The notes below the pieces were generated by a model. It did no database searches and was not told the DNA's origin. It saw nothing but the letters and a program-made list of their open reading frames with translations. The position numbers were made by a program, and so were the translations under genes. From NCBI RefSeq assembly GCF_002161175.1, contig NZ_NFMA01000007.1, forward strand, positions 1 to 64,000: DNA of 64,000 bases. The letters run 5' to 3'. The DNA is from Flavonifractor sp. An100. GTDB lineage: Bacteria; Bacillota; Clostridia; Oscillospirales; Oscillospiraceae. Shown here piece by piece: positions 50,686 through 59,692 of the stretch (position 1 is its first letter; every line of letters starts with the position of its first letter).

Positions 50686-52929
50686 TTGCTGGAAACCATT
50701 GCCCATAAGCTGACCCGCCGGCCCAAGCTGGTCATCGCCATCGCCCTGGTGCTGCTCATCCCAAGCATACTGGGGGCGGCCTTTACCCGGGTCAATTACG
50801 ATATCCTGTCCTACCTGCCCCAGGACCTGGATTCCGCCAAGGGGGAGGCCCTGCTGGAGGAGCCCTTCCACATGGCGGCCACCACCATGCTCATTGTGGA
50901 GGGCATGCCCCCCGAGTACACCCACCAGCTGCAGCAGCAGGTGGAGCAGGTGCCCGGGGTGAGCAACGTCATCTGGCTGTCCAGTCTGGTGGGCATCCAG
51001 GTCCCTAACGAATTGCTGCCTGAGGATATCCGGGACATCTTTTTCTCCGGGGACGCCACCATGATGATCGTGCAGTACGACCAGCCCGGCGCCTCCAACG
51101 CCACCATGAAGTCCATCCAGCAGGTGCGGAACCTGTGCAACAAAAACTGCTTTCTGGCCGGGTTCTCCGTATTCATCAAGGACACCAAGGACCTGATCTC
51201 TCAGGAGATGCCCCTGTATGTGCTCATGGCGGCCACCCTGTCCATTCTGGCCATGTGCCTGACCATGTCCTCCTGGCTGCTGCCGGTGGCTTTGATGGTG
51301 AGCATCGGTCTGGCGGTGCTGTATAACTTTGGCACCAACATTTTTATGGGTCAGATCTCCTTTGTCACCCAGGCCATCGCCGCGGTGCTCCAGCTGGGAG
51401 TGACCATGGACTACTCCATCTTCCTCTACGACCGCTACCAGGAGGAGCTTCCCCACCACGAGGACCGGCGGGACGCCATGGCCTCCGCCATCGTCTCCGC
51501 CTTCCGCTCTCTGTCGGGCAGCTCCCTGACCACCATCGCCGGTTTCCTGGCCCTGTGCTTTATGCGCCTGACCCTGGGCAAGGACATCGGCCTGGTCATG
51601 GCCAAGGGAGTGGTGCTGGGCATCGCCACCGTGGTGCTGGTGCTCCCCTCCATCCTGCTGGTGATGGACGGCCCCATCCGCAAGTACCGCCATCCCGCCA
51701 TCACCCTGAAAATGGAAAGGCTCAACTCCTTCATTGTCCGCCGGCGGCGGTGGTTTGTGGGGCTGTTTCTCCTTCTCTTCGTCCCCGCCATTTACTCCAA
51801 CAACCACACCCAGGTCTACTACAAGCTGGATGAGTCCCTGCCCCAGGATATGCCCTCCATCGTGGCCACCGACAAGCTGAAAAACGAGTTTGACATGGCC
51901 TCCTCCCACTTTATTGTCATGCGGGATGACCTGAGCCGGGCCGCCATGAAGGAGCTGGAGGAGTCCATAGAGCAGCTGCCCGGCATTACCAGCGTGGTAG
52001 CCTACGACAAGCTCATCCCCAGCACCATTCCTGACTTCTTTATCCCCCAGGACATCAAGGACCTGTGCAAACAGGACGGCTATCAGATGCTGATGGTCAA
52101 CTCCTCCTACGTCACCGCCTCCGATCAAGTGGCGCAGCAGTTGCAGCAACTCAGTGACCTGGTGAGGTCCTACGACCCCGGAGCCTACATTACCGGTGAG
52201 GCCGCCATGACCGCCGACCTCATCTCCACCTCGGCGGTGGACTTCCAGGTCACCAACTACCTGTCCATTCTGGCCATTTTGGTCCTGGTGGCCCTGGCCT
52301 TCCGGTCCATCTCCATCCCCATCCTGCTGGTGGCCACCATTGAGCTGGCCATCTTCATCAACCAGGGCATTCCCTACTTCACCGGCACCCGGATTCCCTT
52401 CATTGCCCCCACTGTCATCGGCTGTATTCAGCTGGGCGCCACGGTGGACTACGCTATCCTCATGACCACCCGCTTCCAGGAGGAATTGCAGAAGGGAAAG
52501 GACCGCAAACAGGCCATTCAGGCCGCCGCCACTGCAGCGGACACCTCCATCCTCACCAGCGCCCTGGTCTTTTTCTGCTCCACCCTGGGAGTGGCCGCCA
52601 TCTCCACCATGGAGATCGTCAGCAGCATATGTCTCATGCTCTCCCGGGGGGCCATCATCTCCGCTCTGGTGTGCATGTTCATCCTCCCCTCGGTGCTGGT
52701 GGTGTTTGAGCCTGTCATTGCCAAGACCACCCTCCACTGGCGGACCCCCAAAGCGCCCAAGGCCTCCAAACGCCCCAAGCTCCCCAAGTCCCCCTCCCAT
52801 ACCTCCCTGCCCTGGCGCAGGAAGGAAAAAGCCCTGACTGCCGCCGGGGACCAACCCTCTCTCCAACCGGAGGAGGGAACGGAACCGGCCTCGGACGAGG
52901 AGGATACCCCTGTGGGCCCCATGTCCTGA
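50686..52929 (+). CDS. MMPL-family RND transporter
   Basis: A 747-residue protein with the RND two-repeat layout of about 12 membrane segments. A large extracytoplasmic loop lies between TM1 and TM2 and another between TM7 and TM8. Proton-relay-type Asp-Tyr pairs occur in VTMDYSIFLYDR (about 242-243) and ATVDYAILMTTR (about 588-589), as in MmpL3. The charged C-terminal tail (residues 690-747) is cytoplasmic. TTG 50686 is taken as start: AAAGAGGGTGA sits six bases upstream; GTG 50677 lies inside that site. It forms an operon with the secreted coiled-coil protein, 19 bases on. Confidence 0.92.
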   Translation: MLETIAHKLTRRPKLVIAIALVLLIPSILGAAFTRVNYDILSYLPQDLDSAKGEALLEEPFHMAATTMLIVEGMPPEYTHQLQQQVEQVPGVSNVIWLSSLVGIQVPNELLPEDIRDIFFSGDATMMIVQYDQPGASNATMKSIQQVRNLCNKNCFLAGFSVFIKDTKDLISQEMPLYVLMAATLSILAMCLTMSSWLLPVALMVSIGLAVLYNFGTNIFMGQISFVTQAIAAVLQLGVTMDYSIFLYDRYQEELPHHEDRRDAMASAIVSAFRSLSGSSLTTIAGFLALCFMRLTLGKDIGLVMAKGVVLGIATVVLVLPSILLVMDGPIRKYRHPAITLKMERLNSFIVRRRRWFVGLFLLLFVPAIYSNNHTQVYYKLDESLPQDMPSIVATDKLKNEFDMASSHFIVMRDDLSRAAMKELEESIEQLPGITSVVAYDKLIPSTIPDFFIPQDIKDLCKQDGYQMLMVNSSYVTASDQVAQQLQQLSDLVRSYDPGAYITGEAAMTADLISTSAVDFQVTNYLSILAILVLVALAFRSISIPILLVATIELAIFINQGIPYFTGTRIPFIAPTVIGCIQLGATVDYAILMTTRFQEELQKGKDRKQAIQAAATAADTSILTSALVFFCSTLGVAAISTMEIVSSICLMLSRGAIISALVCMFILPSVLVVFEPVIAKTTLHWRTPKAPKASKRPKLPKSPSHTSLPWRRKEKALTAAGDQPSLQPEEGTEPASDEEDTPVGPMS

Positions 52930-52948
52930 AAAAAAGGAGTGTATTGCC

Positions 52949-55330
52949 ATGAAATTTCATTGTTCTGCCCTTGTGCGGCGGGGCGGGGCGGCCGCTTTGG
53001 CCCTCACTCTGCTGACGGGGCTGTGTCCCGCCGCTCTGGCCGATGAGGCCCAGCTCCCCCCCACCCACGACGAGACCTACTACGCCACCCTGGACTACTA
53101 CGGCGGGGTGATGGACAGCAGCGTGGTCAAAAGCTACCAAACCTTCGGGGCCTCCTCCATCACCGACTACGGGGTCTACCAGGAGGTCACCAACCTCACC
53201 GACGACCGGGAGGCCACCCTGGGCGAGGACTCGGTGACCTTCCAGCTGGGGGAGGACGCCCCCAACCGCTTCTACTTTGAGGGGAAGACCACCAAGCCCT
53301 TGGAGGAGTTTCCCTGGACACTGTCCCTGTCCTACTCCCTCAACGGGGTGCCCGCCAAGGCGGAGGAGCTGGCGGGACAGCAGGGGGTGGTGGACATCAC
53401 CCTGAACGCCCTGCCCAACCCCAACGCCTCGGAGTACAGCCGGAACAACCTGATTCTCACCGCCGTGTCCATGTTCAACGGGGACGACATTCTCTCCCTC
53501 CAGGCTCCCGGCGCCCAGGTACAGATGATCGGCAACCTGTACTGCGTGCTGTACATGGTCCTGCCAGGGGAGGAGCAGCACTTCACCCTCTCGGTGGGCA
53601 GCAACGCCTTTACCTACTCGGGCATGATCTTCCTGGCAATGCCCGCTACGCTGGACCAGCTGGACAAGATCGCCGACTTAAAAGAGGCCAAGGAAAAGAC
53701 GGAGGACTCCTACAACGCCATTCAGGACAGCCTGGATGTGATTTTAAACACCCTGGAGGGGATGAGCGGCAGCTTCAACACCGCCGCCAACGGTCTGGAC
53801 GAGCTGGACAAGGCCCGGGACACCGTCTCGGCGGGAAAGCAGAAGGTCTATGACAGCCTGGACATCGCCCTGGATGCCGCCGGACCGCTGGCAGAGTCCC
53901 TCCAGCCCATGGAGGAGCACCTCACCACCGCCCAGCAGGCCCTCACCGACACCACCGCCCTGCTCAATGAGATGAGCGCCAACCTCACCTCCCTCAAGCC
54001 GGAGGTGGAAAACGCCCGGGACATCCTGGAAAGGCTGCAAAAGGACACCAAGGAGCTGCGGGAACTGCTGGACGAGCTGGAGTCCTACCCCTCCCGGGCC
54101 AAACGGACCGCCAAATACTTGGCGGAGGACTTCTCCTCCCTGGGCTCCAGCCTGGGCAGCCTGGAGAAGACCCTAAAATCCCTCCGCACCCAAATTTCCT
54201 CCCTGGACAGCCAGATCTCCGGTCTGGAGGGGGGCAACAAGAACTACATCACCATCAACGGCAAGACGGTGGAGGAGATTGAACGTCTGGTGTCCCAGGC
54301 CAATCAGCTCCGGGCGGCCTATGAGGCCTCGGAGTATGTGGATGTGATCTCCTTCCAGGACTTTATCACCAGTTACCTGATGGAGAGCACCGGAGCCGGC
54401 CCTGAGGAGGCCGCTGCCCAGGCCGCCGCTCTGGCCCAGCTGTGGGTCCAGGCCCAGACCTCAGAATTTGAGGAACAGCTGAGCCAGGCCAAGCAGATCA
54501 ACCAGCTGCTCAAGGAGTTTGACCTCACCGTCAGCCAGCTTAAGAGCCTGGTGGGCGCCGTCAACGACGGAGCCTCCCCCATCCTCAAGCAGCTGGAGAG
54601 CCTGTGCAACAGCCTGGGCTCCGGCAAGCTCAGCGGAGACCTGGAGGACCTGTCCAAGCTGATGGAGGACATGATGAAGGACCTGGACGAGCACAGCGGT
54701 GCCCTCTCCTCCACCCTGTCCTCCCTGGACCGGGCAGGGGACCTGGCCATCCGGGTCAGTGAGAATGTGGACACCGCCCTAGACCAGGTGCAGTCCCTCA
54801 CCGACCTGATGAACACCTATGAGCCCCAGGCCCAGCAGGCCCTGGAGGACGCCAAGACCTTTGCCTCCTCTGCCTCCACCAGCATCACCGCCCTGGTGGA
54901 CGCGGCCAAGGCCGCGGAAAACCTGGCCAAGGAGAGCGGCCCCCACCTGAATGCGGGGACCAAGCAGGCTCTGGAGGGACTATCCTCCGCCCTGCGCGAG
55001 TCGGCCAAGGGGCTGGGGCAGACCAGCACCATCCGCAACGCTAAGGACACCATTGACGCCCTCATCCGGGATGAGTGGGACAGCCATACCGGGGAGGGGG
55101 ACAATCTGCTGCTCATGGATGCCTCGGCCCAGCCCATCTCCCTTACCGATTCCCGCAATGAGAACACCACCAGCATCCAGTATGTGATGCGCACCCAGGA
55201 GATCCAGGAGGAGGACCCTCCGGCCCAGGAGTTCCCCGCCGCCGACCAGGGAGACAACGGCACCCTCTGGACCCGGATCGCCGACATGTTCCGGGACATC
55301 TGGAACACCATCACCGGCTGGTTCCATTGA
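52949..55330 (+). CDS. secreted coiled-coil protein paired with the MMPL transporter
   Basis: The 793-residue protein has a signal peptide (about 1-31, ending PAALADEA), a beta-rich domain (about 40-225), then a long helical coiled-coil region (about 225-700) with repeated Leu/Ala/Gln heptads such as LKEAKEKTEDSYNAIQDSLD. It ends in an amphipathic segment (LWTRIADMFRDIWNTITGWFH). No membrane anchor is seen. It resembles in plan the extracellular parts of YhgE/Pip proteins, but without their membrane segments. The ATG follows AAAAAAAGGAG. It is co-transcribed with the MMPL gene and may be its substrate or an extracellular partner. Unknown function. Confidence 0.85.
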   Translation: MKFHCSALVRRGGAAALALTLLTGLCPAALADEAQLPPTHDETYYATLDYYGGVMDSSVVKSYQTFGASSITDYGVYQEVTNLTDDREATLGEDSVTFQLGEDAPNRFYFEGKTTKPLEEFPWTLSLSYSLNGVPAKAEELAGQQGVVDITLNALPNPNASEYSRNNLILTAVSMFNGDDILSLQAPGAQVQMIGNLYCVLYMVLPGEEQHFTLSVGSNAFTYSGMIFLAMPATLDQLDKIADLKEAKEKTEDSYNAIQDSLDVILNTLEGMSGSFNTAANGLDELDKARDTVSAGKQKVYDSLDIALDAAGPLAESLQPMEEHLTTAQQALTDTTALLNEMSANLTSLKPEVENARDILERLQKDTKELRELLDELESYPSRAKRTAKYLAEDFSSLGSSLGSLEKTLKSLRTQISSLDSQISGLEGGNKNYITINGKTVEEIERLVSQANQLRAAYEASEYVDVISFQDFITSYLMESTGAGPEEAAAQAAALAQLWVQAQTSEFEEQLSQAKQINQLLKEFDLTVSQLKSLVGAVNDGASPILKQLESLCNSLGSGKLSGDLEDLSKLMEDMMKDLDEHSGALSSTLSSLDRAGDLAIRVSENVDTALDQVQSLTDLMNTYEPQAQQALEDAKTFASSASTSITALVDAAKAAENLAKESGPHLNAGTKQALEGLSSALRESAKGLGQTSTIRNAKDTIDALIRDEWDSHTGEGDNLLLMDASAQPISLTDSRNENTTSIQYVMRTQEIQEEDPPAQEFPAADQGDNGTLWTRIADMFRDIWNTITGWFH

Positions 55331-55345
55331 TCAAAAATCATAACA

Positions 55346-55376
55346 AAAGCGCCCTCCCATGGGAGGGCGCTTTTTT
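55346..55376. terminator. bidirectional terminator
   Basis: A near-perfect palindrome GCGCCCTCCCATGGGAGGGCGC, flanked by AAAA and TTTTTT, between convergent genes. Confidence 0.92.
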
Positions 55377-55391
55377 CTGCTCTGTTCGGCC

Positions 55392-58300
55392 TTAATCCGT
55401 GAGGGAGGGCTCAGACTGGGGCTGCTTCTTTTTCCGGAAGCGGAAGTGGCTGAGGTTATCAATGACGGAGTAATAAACGGGGGTAAAGACCAGGGTGATG
55501 ATGGTGGAGATCACCATACCAGAGATCATGGTGACGCCCATGTCGGACATCATCTCGTTGGTGTCTCCAATGGCCAGGGCCATGGGCACCATGGCCAGGA
55601 TGGTGGTAAGGGTGGTCATGAGGATGGGGCGCACCCGGAGGGGGCAGGCGTGGAGGATGGCCTCTTCCCGACTCTCGCCCATGCGCCGGCGGACCTTGAT
55701 GTACTCCACCAGGATGATGGAGGAGTTGACCACCGTACCGGCCAGGATGATGATGGAAACCAGAGAGATGATGGACAGGTCCCGCCCGGTGAGAGGCAGG
55801 GCAAAGAGGGCGCCGGTAAAGGCCACGGGCAGGATGAGCATGACGATGACGGGCATGGCGAAGGACTCAAACTGGGCGGCCAGCACGAAGTACACCAGGC
55901 CCAGGGCCACGGCCAGGGCCAGGAGCAGGTCACCGAAGCTGTCCATCATGTCGGTGTAGCTGCCGGAGATTTCGGCGGTGTAGCCCTCGGGCATGGCGTA
56001 GCCGTCCAAAATGGTGGTAATCTGCTGGGTGATGGCGGTGGTATCGCCGGAGATGGTGTCGCCGGAGATGGTGACCTGGCGGGACTGGTTGGAGCGGGCG
56101 ATGCTCTGGGGGGCCTTCTCCACCACCACATCGGCCACCGAGGACAGGGGGACGCTGCCGCCGTAGGAGGAGGGGATGGACATGGACTTCAGGGCGTCCA
56201 GGCTGGTAGCGGCGGCTCCGTCGCCCCGGACGATGACATCCATCTCCTTGTTGTCAATGGTGACGGTGGTGGCGGTGGTGCCGGTGAGCTCCGCCCGAAC
56301 GGCGGCGCCCACGCTGGCGGCGGTGAGACCGTACTGGGAGGCGGCCTCCCGGTTCATGACCACCTTCACCTGGTCCACCTTCTTGGACAGGGAGGTGTCC
56401 ACATCCACGGCGTCGGGGAGGGCGGCGATCTGGTCCACCAGGTCGTTGGCGATCATCTCCAGGGTGTCGTAGTCGTCGCCGGTAATCTCCACGCTGATGT
56501 CGTCTCCGCTCACCATCCCCATGGAGCTGGAGGCGCTGACGGTGATCTCACAGCCGGCGATGTCCTGGAGGGCGGGGCGCAGGTCGTTGACCACGTCAAA
56601 GCTGCTCCGCTCCCGCTCGCCCTTGTCCACCAGGTTGACCATCATGGTCACCGACTCGTCCTGGGCGATGTAGTACATATCCTCCAGCTCGGGGACCTCA
56701 CTTTGGACGATGCGGGCCACCCGGTCGGCGATGGCGGAGGTCTCCTCCACCTCAGAGCCGATGGGCATGGAGATGCTCACCGACACCTGCCCCTGGTCCA
56801 TGTCGGGCATAAGGACCATCTTGGTGGAGAACAGGGTGGCGGCAAAAATGACCACCAGGGCCAGAGAGGCCAGCATGCCCAGCTTCAGGTGGCGGATGAA
56901 GTAATTGAGCAGAGCCATGTAGCCCCGGTAGATCCGCTGCACCAGTCCACTTGCAGACCGCGCCAGGGAACCGGGCTGCTTCTGGGCGCGTTTGAGGGCC
57001 TTGCGGCGGATCTTCTCCTCATCCATCATGAAGTAGCACAGCAGGGGCACCAGGGTCAGGGCAATGATGAGGGAGGCCCCGATGAGGGAGGCGATGGTGA
57101 GACAGAAGTCCCGGAACATCATGCCGGCCAGGCCGGTGGTCAGGCCCAGGGGGACGAAGACGGCCAGGGTGGTGAGGGTGGAGGCCACCACCGAGGAGGT
57201 GACCTCCTTGGTGCCCTCCACGCAGGCCTCCATCCGGTTCTTCCCCTCGGCGGAGAAGCGGAAGATGTTTTCCAGCACCACGATGGAGTTATCCACGATC
57301 ATGCCTACGCCCATGGCGATGCCGCCCAGGCTCATCATGTTCAATGTCAGGTCCAGCACGTGCATGAGGATGAAAACGGACAGAATACACACGGGCATGG
57401 AAATGGCGATGGTAACGGTGGCGTCCCAGCGGCGCAGGAAGAGGAGTACCACCAGGGCGGCCAGGAACACGCCCTGGAGGATGTTCTGGAAGGCGGCCTC
57501 CACCGACAGGTCGATGTACTCACTGGCCAGATAGGGTGTGGTGTAGCGAATGCTGGGATTGTCCTGGCTGAGCTCCTCCATACGCTGGGCCACCTCGTCG
57601 GAGACGGCGGCCTCGTTGGCGGAGGACTGCTTGGAGATCTGGAGGATGACACAGGCGGTGTCCCCCACCTTAGCCACGGCGCTGGGGTCGGTGTTTTCCA
57701 GGGTGACGTCGGCCACCTCAGACAGGCGCACCGTCCCGCCGGTGGGCAGGGTGAGGAGCATATTGGCTACGTCGTCCACCGTCTGGAACTTGGCGTCGGT
57801 GGAGACGGTGAGCTTTTTCGAGCCATTTTGCAGCTCGCCGCCGGGGTAGAGGAGGTTCTGTCCGGCCAGGAACTGGGCCACATAGGAGTTGGACAGTCCC
57901 AGGCCCTCGCAGCGGGTGGGGTCCAGCTCCACGGCGATCTGCTGCTCCACGCCGCCGTTGACGCTCACCTGAGCCACCCCGTCAATGCGCTCCAGGGCCG
58001 GGGCCACCACGTCGTCGGCCAGGGCCTGGAGCTCCCCCAGGTCCTCCCCCATAAGGGCGATGATGGCGGTGGGCATCAGCTCGCTGATGTTCATGTTCAT
58101 AATCACCGGGTCAATGGCGTCCTCGGGGAGGGAGACAGCGTTGAACTTCTCCCGCAGCTTGGTGGCGGCGATGTCCAGGTCGGTGCCCTCCACATAGGTG
58201 ATCATGATCTGGCTGGTGCTGTCGGCGGAGGTGGATTGGACGGAGTCTACGCCGGGCACCGACATGATGGCGCCCTCCAAGGGCCGGGTGACCAGCTCCT

Positions 58301-58478
58301 CCATGTCGCTGGGGCTGGCGCCGTTGTAGTAGCACACCACCACAGCCATGGGGGCCTCAATGTCGGGCATCAGGGCCATCTGGAGCTGGGTGCCGAACAT
58401 CACGCCGAAGATCACGATAAGGATGACGGCCAGCAGAGTGGCCACTTTATGTTGAATAAAAAACTTTGCGCTGCTCAT
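55392..58478 (-). CDS. HAE1-type RND efflux pump
   Basis: A 1028-residue AcrB/HAE1-family protein with 12 membrane segments and two large periplasmic-type loops. It begins MSSAKFFIQHKVATLLAVIL and has the TM4 relay motif MGVGMIVDNSIVVLENIF (one of AcrB's two Asp kept, the second Asn), with LPDIEAPMAVV near the N-terminus. It exports drugs or lipids using proton motive force. The ATG lies five bases after the adaptor gene, with GGGGAGGG upstream. Third protein of the tripartite set. Confidence 0.95.
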   Translation of the reverse strand: MSSAKFFIQHKVATLLAVILIVIFGVMFGTQLQMALMPDIEAPMAVVVCYYNGASPSDMEELVTRPLEGAIMSVPGVDSVQSTSADSTSQIMITYVEGTDLDIAATKLREKFNAVSLPEDAIDPVIMNMNISELMPTAIIALMGEDLGELQALADDVVAPALERIDGVAQVSVNGGVEQQIAVELDPTRCEGLGLSNSYVAQFLAGQNLLYPGGELQNGSKKLTVSTDAKFQTVDDVANMLLTLPTGGTVRLSEVADVTLENTDPSAVAKVGDTACVILQISKQSSANEAAVSDEVAQRMEELSQDNPSIRYTTPYLASEYIDLSVEAAFQNILQGVFLAALVVLLFLRRWDATVTIAISMPVCILSVFILMHVLDLTLNMMSLGGIAMGVGMIVDNSIVVLENIFRFSAEGKNRMEACVEGTKEVTSSVVASTLTTLAVFVPLGLTTGLAGMMFRDFCLTIASLIGASLIIALTLVPLLCYFMMDEEKIRRKALKRAQKQPGSLARSASGLVQRIYRGYMALLNYFIRHLKLGMLASLALVVIFAATLFSTKMVLMPDMDQGQVSVSISMPIGSEVEETSAIADRVARIVQSEVPELEDMYYIAQDESVTMMVNLVDKGERERSSFDVVNDLRPALQDIAGCEITVSASSSMGMVSGDDISVEITGDDYDTLEMIANDLVDQIAALPDAVDVDTSLSKKVDQVKVVMNREAASQYGLTAASVGAAVRAELTGTTATTVTIDNKEMDVIVRGDGAAATSLDALKSMSIPSSYGGSVPLSSVADVVVEKAPQSIARSNQSRQVTISGDTISGDTTAITQQITTILDGYAMPEGYTAEISGSYTDMMDSFGDLLLALAVALGLVYFVLAAQFESFAMPVIVMLILPVAFTGALFALPLTGRDLSIISLVSIIILAGTVVNSSIILVEYIKVRRRMGESREEAILHACPLRVRPILMTTLTTILAMVPMALAIGDTNEMMSDMGVTMISGMVISTIITLVFTPVYYSVIDNLSHFRFRKKKQPQSEPSLTD

Positions 58479-58483
58479 GGGCG

Positions 58484-59674
58484 TCAGCCCTCCCCGGATA
58501 CAATCCGAACCGGATCGCCGTCAGCCAGATAGGACTGGCCTACGGTGACCAGCTGCTGGCCCTCCGTCAGGCCGGAGGTGATCTCGGTGACACCGTTTCC
58601 GGTCAGGCCGGTGGTCACCTCCACATACTTGGCCAGGTCCCCGTCCACCACATAGACGTACTGGGTAGAACCGCTGGTGAGGATGGCCTCGGAGGGGATG
58701 ACGATGGTGTTGTCGGAGGTGTCGGTGCGGAAGGTGACGTCGGCAAACATGCCGGAGAGCAGGCCGGACACCTCAGCGGGTACGGAGACGGTGACGTTAT
58801 AGAGCTTGGTCTGGGCGTTGGCGGCCTGCTCCACCGCCCGGATGGTTCCGGTGAAGGAAGCTCCCACGGCGCTGACCGTCACGTCCACCTCGTCCCCAAT
58901 TTCCAGCTTGGGCACCAGGGCCTCGGAGACGGAAACGGTGATCTTCATCTGGTCCACCCCGTCGATGACGGCCACGGGCATGGAGGGAGAGACCATACCG
59001 TTTTCCACGGCGGACAGGGAGACCAGGGTACCCGAGATGGGGGCAATCACATTGCCCTGTCCATCCACATTTTCCAGCACGGTGGACAGCTGCTCCACGT
59101 TGGCCTTGGCGCTCTGCATCCCCGCCTCCAGCTGGGCCAGGGTGGAGTTGCGGGTGGCCCGGGCGGAGTCCAGCTGCAGCTGGGCCTGGTCGATCTCCAG
59201 CTGGGAGGCCGCCCCGATCTCCTTAAGAGCCTTCAGGTCGTTGACGGTCTTCTCATACAGGGCCACCTGGCTGTCCAGAACGGCCTTCTGGTCCTGGTAG
59301 CTCTGGACGGAGGAATTGTAGCTGATGTTGGCAGCGTTATAGGAGGACAGGGTGCTGTCCAGATCCAGGGTACACAGCTTCTGCCCCGCCGTGACCTGGT
59401 CCCCCGCGTCCACATAGACGGCGGTACACTTGGCGCTGGTGGAGATGTAGACGGAGCTCTCGTTATCAGAGACCACCTTGCCGGAGACCTTGTTCTCGGT
59501 GGAGATGGAGCTGACCTCCACCTGCTCCACCTGGACGGCCACCCCGGCGGGGGTGCCGGCCTGGGAGGAGGAGGCATCGGAGCCGGTCTGGCTGCCGCAG
59601 GCGGTGAGGGATAGGGCCAGGGCGGCGCCCAGGGCCAGGATTCGGAAATGGGTTTTGGTTTGATGAGCCATCAT
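58484..59674 (-). CDS. RND-type membrane fusion (adaptor) lipoprotein
   Basis: The 396-residue HlyD/AcrA-family adaptor begins with a lipoprotein signal (LALSLTACGS, Cys near 27). It has a biotinyl-lipoyl half (VDAGDQVTAGQKLCTLD), a helical hairpin (about 125-210), the second lipoyl half (GNVIAPISGTLVSLSAVENGMVS) and a beta-barrel domain. It links the RND pump to the TolC-like protein. ATG 59674 (or 59671) follows AGGAGGAGCAACC. It lies 18 bases after the TolC-like gene. Confidence 0.93.
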   Translation of the reverse strand: MMAHQTKTHFRILALGAALALSLTACGSQTGSDASSSQAGTPAGVAVQVEQVEVSSISTENKVSGKVVSDNESSVYISTSAKCTAVYVDAGDQVTAGQKLCTLDLDSTLSSYNAANISYNSSVQSYQDQKAVLDSQVALYEKTVNDLKALKEIGAASQLEIDQAQLQLDSARATRNSTLAQLEAGMQSAKANVEQLSTVLENVDGQGNVIAPISGTLVSLSAVENGMVSPSMPVAVIDGVDQMKITVSVSEALVPKLEIGDEVDVTVSAVGASFTGTIRAVEQAANAQTKLYNVTVSVPAEVSGLLSGMFADVTFRTDTSDNTIVIPSEAILTSGSTQYVYVVDGDLAKYVEVTTGLTGNGVTEITSGLTEGQQLVTVGQSYLADGDPVRIVSGEG

Positions 59675-59692
59675 GGTTGCTCCTCCTAATAA

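Noticed and set aside
50668-52950. 760-codon minus-strand frame antisense to the MMPL gene
   Set aside because: Low-complexity Gly/His/Asp-rich translation; the plus strand encodes a proper RND protein.
55359-58532. 1057-codon plus-strand frame antisense to the RND pump
   Set aside because: Extremely His/Gly/Asp-rich with no domain; antisense artefact of the pump gene.
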